Positions 33,136 to 42,065 of a stretch of 55,852 bases of DNA are shown in pieces. The notes beneath the pieces are model-generated. The model made no database searches. It was given only the letters and a program-made list of their open reading frames with translations, and was not told the origin of the DNA. Each line of letters starts with the position of its first letter. Within the stretch, counting starts at the first letter, position 1. The position numbers were made by a program, and so were the translations under genes. The DNA is from CAZJRB01 sp964547995 (GTDB taxonomy: Bacteria; Planctomycetota; Planctomycetia; Pirellulales; Thermoguttaceae), in NCBI GenBank assembly GCA_964547995.1, contig CAZJRB010000039.1, forward strand, positions 1 through 55,852, written 5' to 3'.

Positions 33136-35588
33136 CTTCCATCCTGCTGCTGGCCGACGGGCTCACCCGGACCACGTTCGAGTGGCGGCGCATCCAATCG
33201 AATAACGACTGGATTCTGCCGATCGTCGCTCTTGTGCTGATCGTGCTGTTTGTCCGGTGGATGTACCGCCGCGACGCCGAAGACTGGCACCCCGTGCTCG
33301 GTTGGTTTCTCACGCTGCTGCGCACCCTGGCGCTCGTCGGATTGCTGATCCTCTACTTGCAGCCCCAGTGGCGGGTGGAGCGGGAAACAGAACTCAACTC
33401 CCGGGCGTTGTTGCTGGTCGACACGAGCATCAGCATGGGGCTCAGCGACACCGATTCGACGTCAAGCGGGCGTGCCGAGAGCCGGGTACACGAGGTGGCA
33501 ATCGCGCTGAACGAAAGCACCTTGCTCGACGATCTTCGCCGGACGCACGACGTGTTCGTCTACCAGTTCAACGACGAGTTGGACGGCGATCCGCTTGTGT
33601 CCCGGAAGAAGTTGCCGCCGGAGCCGGAAGACTTGCCCGACGACGACTCCGCCGCCGAGACGGCCGAGAAGGGGATTGCGTGGAGCAAGCTGCTGGCGCC
33701 CCGCGGCAGCGAGACGCGGCTCGGCCAGGCCTTGTTGCAACTGCTCAATAACGAGAGCGGCAAGCCGCTTTCGGCAGTGATCGTCTTCAGCGACGGCGGG
33801 CAGAATGCCGGAGTTGCGCCGGATGCGGCAATCGAACTGGCCTGCCGGGAAAATGTCCCGCTTTATACCGTCGGCCTCGGCTCCGACAAGATCCCGGTGA
33901 ACGTGCGTGTTGCCGACCTGGTGGTTCCCAAGCGGGCCTACCCGGGCGATCAATACGCCATTACCGGTTTCCTCCAGGCCCGGGGTATGGCCGGTGAGGT
34001 GGTCCAGGTGCAATTGCTTTCGCGCGAGGCTGCCACCGGCGGTGACGATTCGGATGCCGGGACGGGCCACCTCGAAGACCGCCGGCAGGTCACCTTGGGT
34101 AGCGACGGCGAGATCGTGCCGGTCAAGTTCGAGTTACCGCCCGAAACACCCGGCCGCATGACGCTCTGTATCCGGATCCAGCCGCCCAAAAACGACTCCA
34201 ACCTCAACGATAACTTCCGCGAGGACGACGTCGAAATTGTGGACCGGAAAAACCGCGTTATGATGCTCGCCGGCGGACCGATGCGCGAGTATCGGTTCCT
34301 TCGCAATCTCCTTTACCGCGATCGCTCGACCACGGTCGACGTGTTGCTGCAATCGGCCCGGCCCGGAATTTCGCAGGATGCCGACAAATTGCTCGACGAC
34401 TTTCCCGTCACCCGGGAAGAGATGTTCGAGTACGATTGCGTCGTGGCCTTCGACCCCGATTGGCAGGCACTCAGCCGGGAGCAGATCGATTTGCTGGAGA
34501 CGTGGGTGGCGGAGCAGGGGGGGGGGCTGATTGTCGTGGCCGGGCCCGTCTTCACCGGGAGGACCGTTACCGGCTGGGTCGAAGATCGCCGCATGGGGAA
34601 AATCCGCAATCTTTATCCGGTCGAGTTCCACCGCACTATCTCCATGCGCGACGAAGGAATGATCATCGGCACGGAGCCGTTGCCGTTGGAGTTCAGCCGT
34701 GAAGGGCTCGAAGCCCCATATCTGTGGCTCGATGATACGGGAGCGGCAGGCCGGGCGGCCTGGGCGGGATTTCCGGGTGTTTACAGCTTTTGTCCCGTAC
34801 GTCGCCCCAAGCCGGGGGCAACCGTCCTGGCCCGGGCGGCTGATCCGGACCTGGGTGAGGAATCGGCCGTCTTCTTTGCCTCCCAGTTTTACGGCTTCGG
34901 ACGCGTGTTCTACATCGGAAGCGGCGAAATGTGGCGGCTGCGGAAACTCGACGATACGTATTTCGAGAAGCTCTACACCAAGCTGATTCGGCACGTCTCG
35001 CAAGGCCGCTTGTTGCGTGGTTCCCGGCGGGGAGCGTTGCTGGTCGCGCAGGATCGATACCTGCTGGGCGACACGGTCGAGGTCCGCGCCGAGTTGACCG
35101 ACTCGCAGTTCAAGCCGCTCGATGCCCCGAGCGTCGATCTGCAAGTCGTCCTTCCCGACCGTAGCGTGCAGTCGGTCCGTCTGGAACCGGTCCCGGATCG
35201 CCTCGGCGCCTTCGCGGGCCGGTTTCCGGTATTGCAGGAGGGCGATTACCGGCTGGAAATGCCCGTCCCCGAGAGCGCAGACGAGCATCTCACCCGGCGC
35301 ATCAACGTGACCTTGCCGAACCTGGAAAGCAAGAACACGCAACGTAACGATCCCTTGTTGAGCCGGATTGCCGAACGGACCGGCGGAAAGTATTACGTCG
35401 GTCTGGCGGAATTGCTCAGTGCAACGGAACCGATTACGGGTCTGTTGAAAGACTGCACCAGGACCACGATTGAGCCCGACGATCCCGACCCGGCGTGGGA
35501 AGAAGAATGGATGCGCTGGATGATGATTGCCTTGTGCAGCCTGTTGTGTCTGGAATGGTTGATCCGCAGATTGTTCAAGCTGGCGTAG
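33132..35588 (+). CDS. Membrane VWA / GATase-like protein
   Basis: 818 residues; start chosen at the ATGA overlap (33132-33135). Two N-terminal membrane helices (WILPIVALVLIVLFVRWMY and FLTLLRTLALVGLLILYLQP), a VWA domain with LLLVDTSISMG (DxSxS) and VIVFSDGGQNAG, then a class-I-amidotransferase-like segment (EYDCVVAFDPDWQALSREQI, EQGGGLIVVAGPVF), a beta domain, and a C-terminal helix (WMMIALCSLLCLEWLI). It is a paralogue in layout of the preceding gene. It likely forms an envelope complex with it and is acted on by MoxR. Confidence 0.9.
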   Translation: MTSILLLADGLTRTTFEWRRIQSNNDWILPIVALVLIVLFVRWMYRRDAEDWHPVLGWFLTLLRTLALVGLLILYLQPQWRVERETELNSRALLLVDTSISMGLSDTDSTSSGRAESRVHEVAIALNESTLLDDLRRTHDVFVYQFNDELDGDPLVSRKKLPPEPEDLPDDDSAAETAEKGIAWSKLLAPRGSETRLGQALLQLLNNESGKPLSAVIVFSDGGQNAGVAPDAAIELACRENVPLYTVGLGSDKIPVNVRVADLVVPKRAYPGDQYAITGFLQARGMAGEVVQVQLLSREAATGGDDSDAGTGHLEDRRQVTLGSDGEIVPVKFELPPETPGRMTLCIRIQPPKNDSNLNDNFREDDVEIVDRKNRVMMLAGGPMREYRFLRNLLYRDRSTTVDVLLQSARPGISQDADKLLDDFPVTREEMFEYDCVVAFDPDWQALSREQIDLLETWVAEQGGGLIVVAGPVFTGRTVTGWVEDRRMGKIRNLYPVEFHRTISMRDEGMIIGTEPLPLEFSREGLEAPYLWLDDTGAAGRAAWAGFPGVYSFCPVRRPKPGATVLARAADPDLGEESAVFFASQFYGFGRVFYIGSGEMWRLRKLDDTYFEKLYTKLIRHVSQGRLLRGSRRGALLVAQDRYLLGDTVEVRAELTDSQFKPLDAPSVDLQVVLPDRSVQSVRLEPVPDRLGAFAGRFPVLQEGDYRLEMPVPESADEHLTRRINVTLPNLESKNTQRNDPLLSRIAERTGGKYYVGLAELLSATEPITGLLKDCTRTTIEPDDPDPAWEEEWMRWMMIALCSLLCLEWLIRRLFKLA

Positions 35589-35648
35589 GCAATAATCGGA
35601 GAGCGTGAAACGATAGAATAATAAGAGAACGTGAAACGACCGCAAGCC

Positions 35649-37937
35649 ATGGCCGCCACCCTCGAAACACGACCGCAACTGACCCCCGCCGTTCGCACGG
35701 TGCTGGGCGCGCTGCGCGGCCGCATCCGCTGGTACGTGTGGGTCGAGGGGCTCACCATGGCGGCGGCATGGCTGGGCGCAGCGTTCTGGCTCAGCCTCGG
35801 GATCGACTGGTTTTTCGAACCGCCGGCGGCGGTCCGCGGCGTTCTGCTCGGGGCGATCGGGTTGGGGCTGTTGTCGGTACTGTTCTACCTGATCGGCCGT
35901 CGCGCCTTTGTTCGCCTCAGCGACAGCAACATGGCCACCCTGCTCGAGCGGCGGTTCCCGCAGCTTGACGACGGTCTTCTGACGGCGGTGTTGTTGACCG
36001 GTCACGAGACCGATCCGGAGGAGTGCAATCCCGTCATGCTTGCCCGAACGTGCCGCGAGGCGTCGAATCGGATCGGGGGCATCCGGCTCGGAGAGGTTTT
36101 CAATCCCGCACCGTTGATGCGGAGCAGCATCGCCGCCGTGTTGCTGCTGGCCAGCGTTGCCGCCTTCGTCGCGTTTCTGCCGGCCGCTTCAGGGGTTTGG
36201 GCCCGGCGCGCGCTATTGTTTCGTGATGAACTCTGGCCGCGGAAATCGTGCCTGACGGTTGAAGGGTTTGTCTGTCCCGAGCCTGACCGGTGCGACAACG
36301 GTGTGGTCAAGGTCGCCCGCGGCGCCGATTTCGAACTCATTGCCAAGGCCGATACCTCCTACGAAATCATCCCCAAAACGGTCCAGATCCGGTACCGTAC
36401 GCGGGGTCGTAAAAATAAGACCATGAGCCGCGAGGGAACCGCCGACCCGGCGAAGGATCCCTTCCAGGTCTACTCGTACGCGATTCGCGGGATCTTGACC
36501 CCCATCCGGTTTGACCTGATCGGCGGCGACGCGCGGATTCGTAACCTGCAAATCGAGGTGGTCGACAGCCCGACGGTCGCCGAGATGTGGCTCGATTGCG
36601 AGTACCCGCCGTACACGGAGCGTCTGCCGCGGACGTTGCCCGTCTCCGGCGTGATGCAGGTTCCGCAAGGGACGAAGGTTACAATCCGCGCCCGTGCAAA
36701 CAAGGAAATTACCGGCGTGCAGATCGACACGGTAACGGAGGAGGACTTGCAGCCGGCGAAGGTGCTCGAGTGGAAGAGCCCGGTTCGCGATTTCCGCCAC
36801 ACGATCCCGTCGCTCGATCGTGACACGACGCTGCTGTTTACGCTTTCGGATACCGATGGCATTACGGCTCGCGAGCCGGTGCGCTTGTCGCTGGTGACGG
36901 TCGTCGATGCGGCGCCCGAAGTTTCCGCCCGGCTCGACGGCATCGGCCAGGCGATCACGCCCGTTGCGACAATACCGGTGGTGGGGCGAATTACCGACGA
37001 TTGGGCGGTCGCCGACGTCTGGTTCGAGACGATGATCAACGACGAGAAGCCGGCGCGGCATCCCGTTGCTTACCCGCGCGTCACCGCCTCCACCGGAAAA
37101 CCGCCCGACCTGCCGCCCGACACGGCCTTGGAAGTGGACCGGCTTGGGCTGGTCCCCGGCCAGAAACTGTTGGTCAGCGTGAAGGCCTCCGACTACTACA
37201 ACCTGGGGGAGGACAAGAGGCCGAACGTCGGCGCCAGCGAACGCTGGCTTCTCGATGTGGTCACGGCCGAGCAACTACGGGCGATGCTCGAGGCCCGCGA
37301 ACTCGTGCTGCGGCAGCGGCTGGAGGCCATCCTGGAGGAAGTTACCGAGACTCGCGACCTGCTTCTACGTCTTGATTTCGGGGACAAAAAAGTGGATAAT
37401 AATAAAGAGGGGGGCGTCGGGGGTGAGCCGGGGGATGAGCCGGGCGACGAGCCGGAAGCCGTTTCCCCCATGCAGCAGCTCTCGCGCCGTACCCTGCGGG
37501 TCCAGAGGGCGCTGACGAACGCGAGGAAGACCACCCACGAAACCCAAGGCGTTGCCGACGCCTTCGACAATATCCGTAAACAACTCATCAACAACCGGAT
37601 TGACACGGAGGAATTGAAGATCCGACTGGCCGAGGGCATCGTCGCCCCGCTGAACCGGATTGCCGGAGAGATGTTCCCCGAGCTGGAACGCCGGCTGGTT
37701 GGTCTTCAGAAGATACTCGACGACAAGCAGCTCGGCCCGCAGCAGGCCGAGCTGGCCAGGCAGCAGGCCGATGAGATCCTGCTGGCAATGCGAAAGGTCC
37801 TCGACCGAATCATCGAACTGGAGGACTTCAACGAGGCAGTCGAGCTGCTCCGCACGATTATCAAGCTCCAGGGACAGCTTGACGAGCAGACCAAACAACG
37901 CCACAAACAGAAACTCCGCGAGTTATTGGAGGACTAG
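35649..37937 (+). CDS. DUF4175-like large membrane protein
   Basis: 762 residues from the ATG at 35649 (a GTG 18 bases earlier is possible). Three membrane segments near the N-terminus (WLGAAFWLSLGIDWFF, GVLLGAIGLGLLSVLFYLIG, SSIAAVLLLASVAAFVAFLP), a large periplasmic beta-rich region (WLDCEYPPYTERLPRTLPVS) and a long coiled coil (VLRQRLEAILEEVTETRDLL to the end) with a Gly/Glu-Pro spacer (GDEPGDEPEA). This layout matches the DUF4175/TIGR02302-type proteins found next to MoxR/Bat genes. Function unknown. Confidence 0.75.
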   Translation: MAATLETRPQLTPAVRTVLGALRGRIRWYVWVEGLTMAAAWLGAAFWLSLGIDWFFEPPAAVRGVLLGAIGLGLLSVLFYLIGRRAFVRLSDSNMATLLERRFPQLDDGLLTAVLLTGHETDPEECNPVMLARTCREASNRIGGIRLGEVFNPAPLMRSSIAAVLLLASVAAFVAFLPAASGVWARRALLFRDELWPRKSCLTVEGFVCPEPDRCDNGVVKVARGADFELIAKADTSYEIIPKTVQIRYRTRGRKNKTMSREGTADPAKDPFQVYSYAIRGILTPIRFDLIGGDARIRNLQIEVVDSPTVAEMWLDCEYPPYTERLPRTLPVSGVMQVPQGTKVTIRARANKEITGVQIDTVTEEDLQPAKVLEWKSPVRDFRHTIPSLDRDTTLLFTLSDTDGITAREPVRLSLVTVVDAAPEVSARLDGIGQAITPVATIPVVGRITDDWAVADVWFETMINDEKPARHPVAYPRVTASTGKPPDLPPDTALEVDRLGLVPGQKLLVSVKASDYYNLGEDKRPNVGASERWLLDVVTAEQLRAMLEARELVLRQRLEAILEEVTETRDLLLRLDFGDKKVDNNKEGGVGGEPGDEPGDEPEAVSPMQQLSRRTLRVQRALTNARKTTHETQGVADAFDNIRKQLINNRIDTEELKIRLAEGIVAPLNRIAGEMFPELERRLVGLQKILDDKQLGPQQAELARQQADEILLAMRKVLDRIIELEDFNEAVELLRTIIKLQGQLDEQTKQRHKQKLRELLED

Positions 37938-37939
37938 CG

Positions 37940-39628
37940 ATGCGACCTTTCCAGAGGCATGGTTCCGCGGCCTGCATTTGCTGGCTGGCGGTCGTCCTTG
38001 CGGTGTCTCCGCTATCGGCTCAGATCAAAGCCGGTTTGCCGGAGCCGGATTCCGGTGCGGAAGACGCGACGCCGGACAAACCCGAGACCACCGCCGCCGA
38101 CAAGCTCTCGGCCGAACAACAACGCATCGCCGACAAGTACCGGCACTTCGAAACCATCCTCGTGCGGATGGAAAAACTGACGAAGGGTACTGATCCCCGC
38201 CGGGCTGCCCTGCTGCGAAAGGTCCTGCTCCAAAGCCGCGAGCAGTTCATCCCGACCCAGTTCGAACGCCTCATTGAAGAGCTCGAAAGGGACCAGCTCT
38301 CCAAAGCCATGGACCGGCAGACGGACCTTAACAAAGACCTTAGGATGCTCCTCGAACTCCTGATGAGCGAGAACCGCGAGAAGCGGATCAAGGCGGAAAA
38401 GGCACGAATCCGCGAGTACCTGAAACGCCTCAATCGCATCATCAAGAAAGAAAAGGACGTTCAGGCCCGGACTGCCGGCGGCGGCAATCAGAAGGGCCTG
38501 GCCGGAGAACAAGACAAAATCGCCAAAGAGACCGGCGGCCTGGCAAAAGACATCAAACAAAACGAAGAAGACGAAGACGGCTTGCAAGGGCAAGGAAAAG
38601 GTGAAGGCGAAGGAAAAGGCGAAGGAAAAGGCGAAGGGAAAGGCGAAGGAAAAGGCGAAGGCAAAGGTGAGGGCAAAGGTGAAGGCAAAGGTGAAGGCAA
38701 AGGTGAAGGGAAAGGTGAAGGCAAAGGTGAAGGGAAAGGGCAGGGCCAGGGGCAAGGCCAAGGACAGGGGCAAGGACAGGGCCAGCAACAAAGCCAATCT
38801 CAGGATCAGGGTGCCAATCCCGCCAGGAAACGCCTCGAAGCCGCCGAACAACGCATGGAAGAGGCCCGGGAAAAACTTGAAAAGGCACAACGCGAAGGGG
38901 CCGTCGAAAAACAGGAGGAAGCCATCCGCGAGTTGGAACAGGCCAAGGCCGATCTCGAAGAAATCCTCCGCCAACTTCGCGAGGAAGAAATCGCAAGGAT
39001 GCTCGCCATGCTCGAAGCACGGTTCCGCAAGATGCTCCTGCTGCAACGCGAAGTCTACGACGGCACCGTACGCCTCGACAAGGTCCCCGGGCCGCAGCGT
39101 TCGGCCAGCCATGAGATCGAGGCCGGCCGCCTCAGCACAAAAGAGCGGGTTATCATTGTCGAGGCCGACAAGGCCCTGATGTTGCTCCGCGAGGATGGTA
39201 CCGCCGTTGCCTTTCCCGAGGCGGTCGAACAGATGCTCGAGGACATGAGGCAGGTGGACCACCGGCTGGCCCGGACCCAGGTCGGCAAAATTACCCAAGC
39301 GATCGAGGAAGATATCATTGCGGCCCTGGAGGAAATGATCGAGGCCTTGAAGAAGGCCCAGAAGGAGATGGAGGAGAACAAGAACAAGCCGCGGCCGGGG
39401 CAGCAGGGCCCGCCTCAAGACCCCGCCCTGATCGACGTCCTGGCCGAGTTGCGGATGATCCGCGCGCTGCAAATGCGAGTCAACCGCCGTACGGGACGTT
39501 ACTCGAAACTGATCGACGGCGAGCAGGCCGACGAGCCCGACTTGCTCGAGGCCCTCCGGCGGCTCGCCGAACGCGAGAAGCGAATCCACCGCGTTACGCG
39601 GGACCTTGAAATGGGGAGGAACAAATGA
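37940..39628 (+). CDS. Exported coiled-coil protein with KGEG repeat
   Basis: 562 residues, 2 bases after the previous stop. Signal peptide (ICWLAVVLAVSPLSAQ), long charged helices, a central low-complexity tract of about a dozen KGEG units then GQ repeats, then further helices (EEARMEEAREKLEK-type heptads) and a conserved-looking end (RTGRYSKLIDGEQADEPDLL). Proteins with acidic/basic Gly repeats in this spot accompany DUF4175-like proteins in MoxR clusters. It probably spans periplasmic distance or binds the DUF4175-like coiled coil. Its TGA overlaps the next ATG. Confidence 0.7.
   Translation: MRPFQRHGSAACICWLAVVLAVSPLSAQIKAGLPEPDSGAEDATPDKPETTAADKLSAEQQRIADKYRHFETILVRMEKLTKGTDPRRAALLRKVLLQSREQFIPTQFERLIEELERDQLSKAMDRQTDLNKDLRMLLELLMSENREKRIKAEKARIREYLKRLNRIIKKEKDVQARTAGGGNQKGLAGEQDKIAKETGGLAKDIKQNEEDEDGLQGQGKGEGEGKGEGKGEGKGEGKGEGKGEGKGEGKGEGKGEGKGEGKGEGKGQGQGQGQGQGQGQGQQQSQSQDQGANPARKRLEAAEQRMEEAREKLEKAQREGAVEKQEEAIRELEQAKADLEEILRQLREEEIARMLAMLEARFRKMLLLQREVYDGTVRLDKVPGPQRSASHEIEAGRLSTKERVIIVEADKALMLLREDGTAVAFPEAVEQMLEDMRQVDHRLARTQVGKITQAIEEDIIAALEEMIEALKKAQKEMEENKNKPRPGQQGPPQDPALIDVLAELRMIRALQMRVNRRTGRYSKLIDGEQADEPDLLEALRRLAEREKRIHRVTRDLEMGRNK
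38584..38793 (+). repeat. 12-bp tandem repeat encoding KGEG/GQ
   Basis: Units such as GGAAAAGGCGAA and GGCAAAGGTGAA alternate in runs, then change to GGGCAA/GGACAG units. Codon variation comes in blocks, consistent with several rounds of local duplication. It is coding, not a CRISPR or satellite. Confidence 0.9.
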
Positions 39629-40680
39629 AACTTCAAACAAGCATGTTGATCACGGTCCCGATACTCGCAGCCTTGCTTTGTGCGACGGTGGCCGCGGACG
39701 TCTCGCAAACGCCCGACCCATTGGAAAAGGCCCCGACGTGGCAACCGCCGCGTGCCGCGGAGGTCAAGGCCCGGGTGTTCGCGTGGCTTGAAAAACAGAA
39801 GGTGGACGAGGGGACCCGGACCGCCGCGGATAAGCTCTGGTCGAATCTCCCGGGCGAGCCGGCCGGGGCCGAGTTGCTTGCCCGGGTCGCCGATACATTC
39901 GCCCTGGTTGATGCCGACGCGGCAAAGCTCGTGGAACTCTGTTCGCAACCGGAAAGCAAACCGATCCTCGCGAAGCAGGATTGGCTTGTCGACGAGAAAA
40001 CGCCGCCGGTGGTGGCCGCCAACATGCGCCTGCTCTACGGCCGTTGGCTTACCCAGCAACAACTGTTCGACGAAGCCGCCGGGCAGCTTTCCGGGCTGAA
40101 GCCGGACGGCGTGGTCGCCCCGGCCTTGCTGTTGTTCTACCAAGGCGTGGTTTCACACACCTTGCTGCAAAAGAAGGAGGGGCTCTCCGCCATCGAACAG
40201 TTGCTCGACGGCGCCGAGCTAAGCCCCCGACGCTACGTGGCCGTGGCCCGGCTGATGCAGGAGGACCTCAACCGGCTGGAAGACGACACGCTCGACCACA
40301 TCGCCCGGAGGATGGACGACATCCGCCGGCGGCTTGACCTGGGGCGTGCGGGCAAGAAGGTCCGCAAAGTTGAAGACGGTGTGATCGAGTCGCTCGACAA
40401 GCTGATCAAGAAAATCGAAGAGCAGCAGAAAAAACAACAATGCTCATGCTCGCAGTCGAACAATATCCAGTCGACTCGCCCGGCCCAGGACAGCACTCCG
40501 ATGGGCGGGAAAGGCCCTGGAGAGGTGACCAAGCGGCGAATCGGTTCCGGGAGCGGGTGGGGGGACCTGCCCCCGAAAGAGCGTGAGGAAGCCCTCCAGC
40601 AGATCGGACGGGATTTTCCCGCTCACTACCGCGACGTTATTGAGCAATACTTTCGTAGCCTCGCGGCGGAAAAGGAGTAG
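39625..40680 (+). CDS. Exported helical protein of unknown function
   Basis: 351 residues, ATGA overlap with the previous gene. Signal peptide (MLITVPILAALLCATVAAD), then TPR-like helices (LLYGRWLTQQQLFDEAAGQL, LFYQGVVSHTLLQKKEGL), a basic coiled coil (VIESLDKLIKKIEEQQKKQ), a short CSCS motif, a Gly-rich linker (GSGSGWGDLPPKEREEAL) and a final amphipathic segment (FPAHYRDVIEQYFRSLA). The GWGDLPPKEREEALQxIGRDFPxxYRDxIEQYFR type ending is found in planctomycete proteins next to MoxR/DUF4175 genes. Function unknown; likely a periplasmic partner of the two previous products. Confidence 0.65.
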   Translation: MKLQTSMLITVPILAALLCATVAADVSQTPDPLEKAPTWQPPRAAEVKARVFAWLEKQKVDEGTRTAADKLWSNLPGEPAGAELLARVADTFALVDADAAKLVELCSQPESKPILAKQDWLVDEKTPPVVAANMRLLYGRWLTQQQLFDEAAGQLSGLKPDGVVAPALLLFYQGVVSHTLLQKKEGLSAIEQLLDGAELSPRRYVAVARLMQEDLNRLEDDTLDHIARRMDDIRRRLDLGRAGKKVRKVEDGVIESLDKLIKKIEEQQKKQQCSCSQSNNIQSTRPAQDSTPMGGKGPGEVTKRRIGSGSGWGDLPPKEREEALQQIGRDFPAHYRDVIEQYFRSLAAEKE

Positions 40681-40739
40681 TGAGACGACCGCTTGCAGCT
40701 TCCCAGCCAGTGTGAGAACCAGTACAACCGGATCAACCG

Positions 40740-42065
40740 ATGATGAACGCCTGTTTGCTAGCCGTCCTGATTACCGCCGCTGCGCCGCCGTTTTCGGCCG
40801 AGACGCTCGATGGTGAGGATTTCCGCGGCCCCGTCATCCAGCTTGATTCGAAACATGTAACACTCGAGACGGACGACGGGCCGAAGTCCGTGGAGATCGG
40901 CAAGTTGATCCGTCTGGTGCCGGAAGACCCGCCCAAGTTCTCCGATGAAGAAGGCGGTGCGTGGATCGAACTGGTCGACGGCTCGGTGGTCGTCGCCGGC
41001 GATTATGCGGTCGACGACCAGCGCGGCCGACTGATTTTCTCCGACGAGGAGGCGATCGAGTTGCCGGTGGCCATGATCGCCGTCGTTCGGCTCCAGGATC
41101 AGTCCGGGGCGACGGCTGCCGAGTGGGCTCGCATCCGCCAGACCAAGTTCGACAGTGACGTGCTGGTGACCCGGAAAGACGAAGTCCTGGATTACCACCG
41201 CGGCGTGCTGCGCGACGTGACCGACGCGGCCGTTCAGTTCGAAATCGACGGGGAGGTCCTATCGGTCAAGCGATCGAAGGTACACGGTCTGATCTACTAT
41301 CGGCGTTTAAGCAATGCACTGCCCGACTCGATCTGTGTGCTCGGCGATACCGCCCGTTCCCATTGGTCGGTTTCTTCGTTGACCACACCCCAGAAGGAGA
41401 AATTGCGGTGGACCACGCCCGCTGGTGCGACGGTGACCCGGCCGCTGGCGAATGTTGCGAGCATCGACTTCTCGCAGGGCAAGGTGGTCTATCTCAGCGA
41501 CCTGAACTGGGAGTCGGCCACCTTCACACCGTACTTCGGCACGAAAAAGGGCATGCCGCTGCTGGACCGGTTCCTTGCGCCGCGCAAAGACACGAACCTC
41601 CATTCGGAGCCCCTGCGAATCGCCGGAGAGGATTACAAGAAGGGAATTTCGATCCACAGCCGGACGGAAATCATCTACCGTTTGCCGGGCCGGTTTCGCT
41701 GGTTTCGCGCGCTGGCCGGCATTGACGACAGCGTTCGGCCACACGGCAACGTCCGGTTGGTAATCATCGGCGACGATAGAATGCTACTGGAAGCCACGAT
41801 CACCGGCTCCCCCGGCGATAAGCCCGTCAGGATGAAGCTGGGAGAGAATCCCCTTGAAGCCAAGCCGGCCAATCCTCCCTTTGAGACCGGGTTGGACGCG
41901 AAATTCCAGCCGTATTTCACCTCGCCGTTGCTCCTTCCCGAGTACCCGGTAAAGATCGATGTTCCCATAACCGGCGTCCGCCGGCTCACACTGCTGGTCG
42001 ATTTCGGCGAAGAACTCGACGTATCCGATCATCTCGACCTGTGCAACGCGAGGGTGGTCAAATGA
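40740..42065 (+). CDS. Exported NPCBM-domain protein
   Basis: 441 residues from ATG 40740. Short signal peptide (ACLLAVLITAAAPPFSA). The N-terminal half has repeated small beta domains (LDGEDFRGPVIQLDSKHVTL, VLRDVTDAAVQFEIDGEVLS). The C-terminal half is an NPCBM/NEW2 carbohydrate-binding-like domain (YKKGISIHSRTEIIYRLPGR, FRALAGIDDSVRPHGNVRLV, VRRLTLLVDFGEELDVSDHL). A sugar or cell-surface ligand is suggested by the family. Its stop overlaps the start of the HtrA-like protease. Confidence 0.85.
   Translation: MMNACLLAVLITAAAPPFSAETLDGEDFRGPVIQLDSKHVTLETDDGPKSVEIGKLIRLVPEDPPKFSDEEGGAWIELVDGSVVVAGDYAVDDQRGRLIFSDEEAIELPVAMIAVVRLQDQSGATAAEWARIRQTKFDSDVLVTRKDEVLDYHRGVLRDVTDAAVQFEIDGEVLSVKRSKVHGLIYYRRLSNALPDSICVLGDTARSHWSVSSLTTPQKEKLRWTTPAGATVTRPLANVASIDFSQGKVVYLSDLNWESATFTPYFGTKKGMPLLDRFLAPRKDTNLHSEPLRIAGEDYKKGISIHSRTEIIYRLPGRFRWFRALAGIDDSVRPHGNVRLVIIGDDRMLLEATITGSPGDKPVRMKLGENPLEAKPANPPFETGLDAKFQPYFTSPLLLPEYPVKIDVPITGVRRLTLLVDFGEELDVSDHLDLCNARVVK

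Noticed and set aside
38584..38793. Regular short repeats as a CRISPR array
   Set aside because: Units are 12 bases with no unique spacers and lie in a long open frame; they are coding tandem repeats.
38012..39640. 542-codon minus-strand open frame with Phe/Ala/Leu repeats
   Set aside because: Mirror image of the KGEG repeat gene; the hydrophobic repeats are complementary-strand artefacts.
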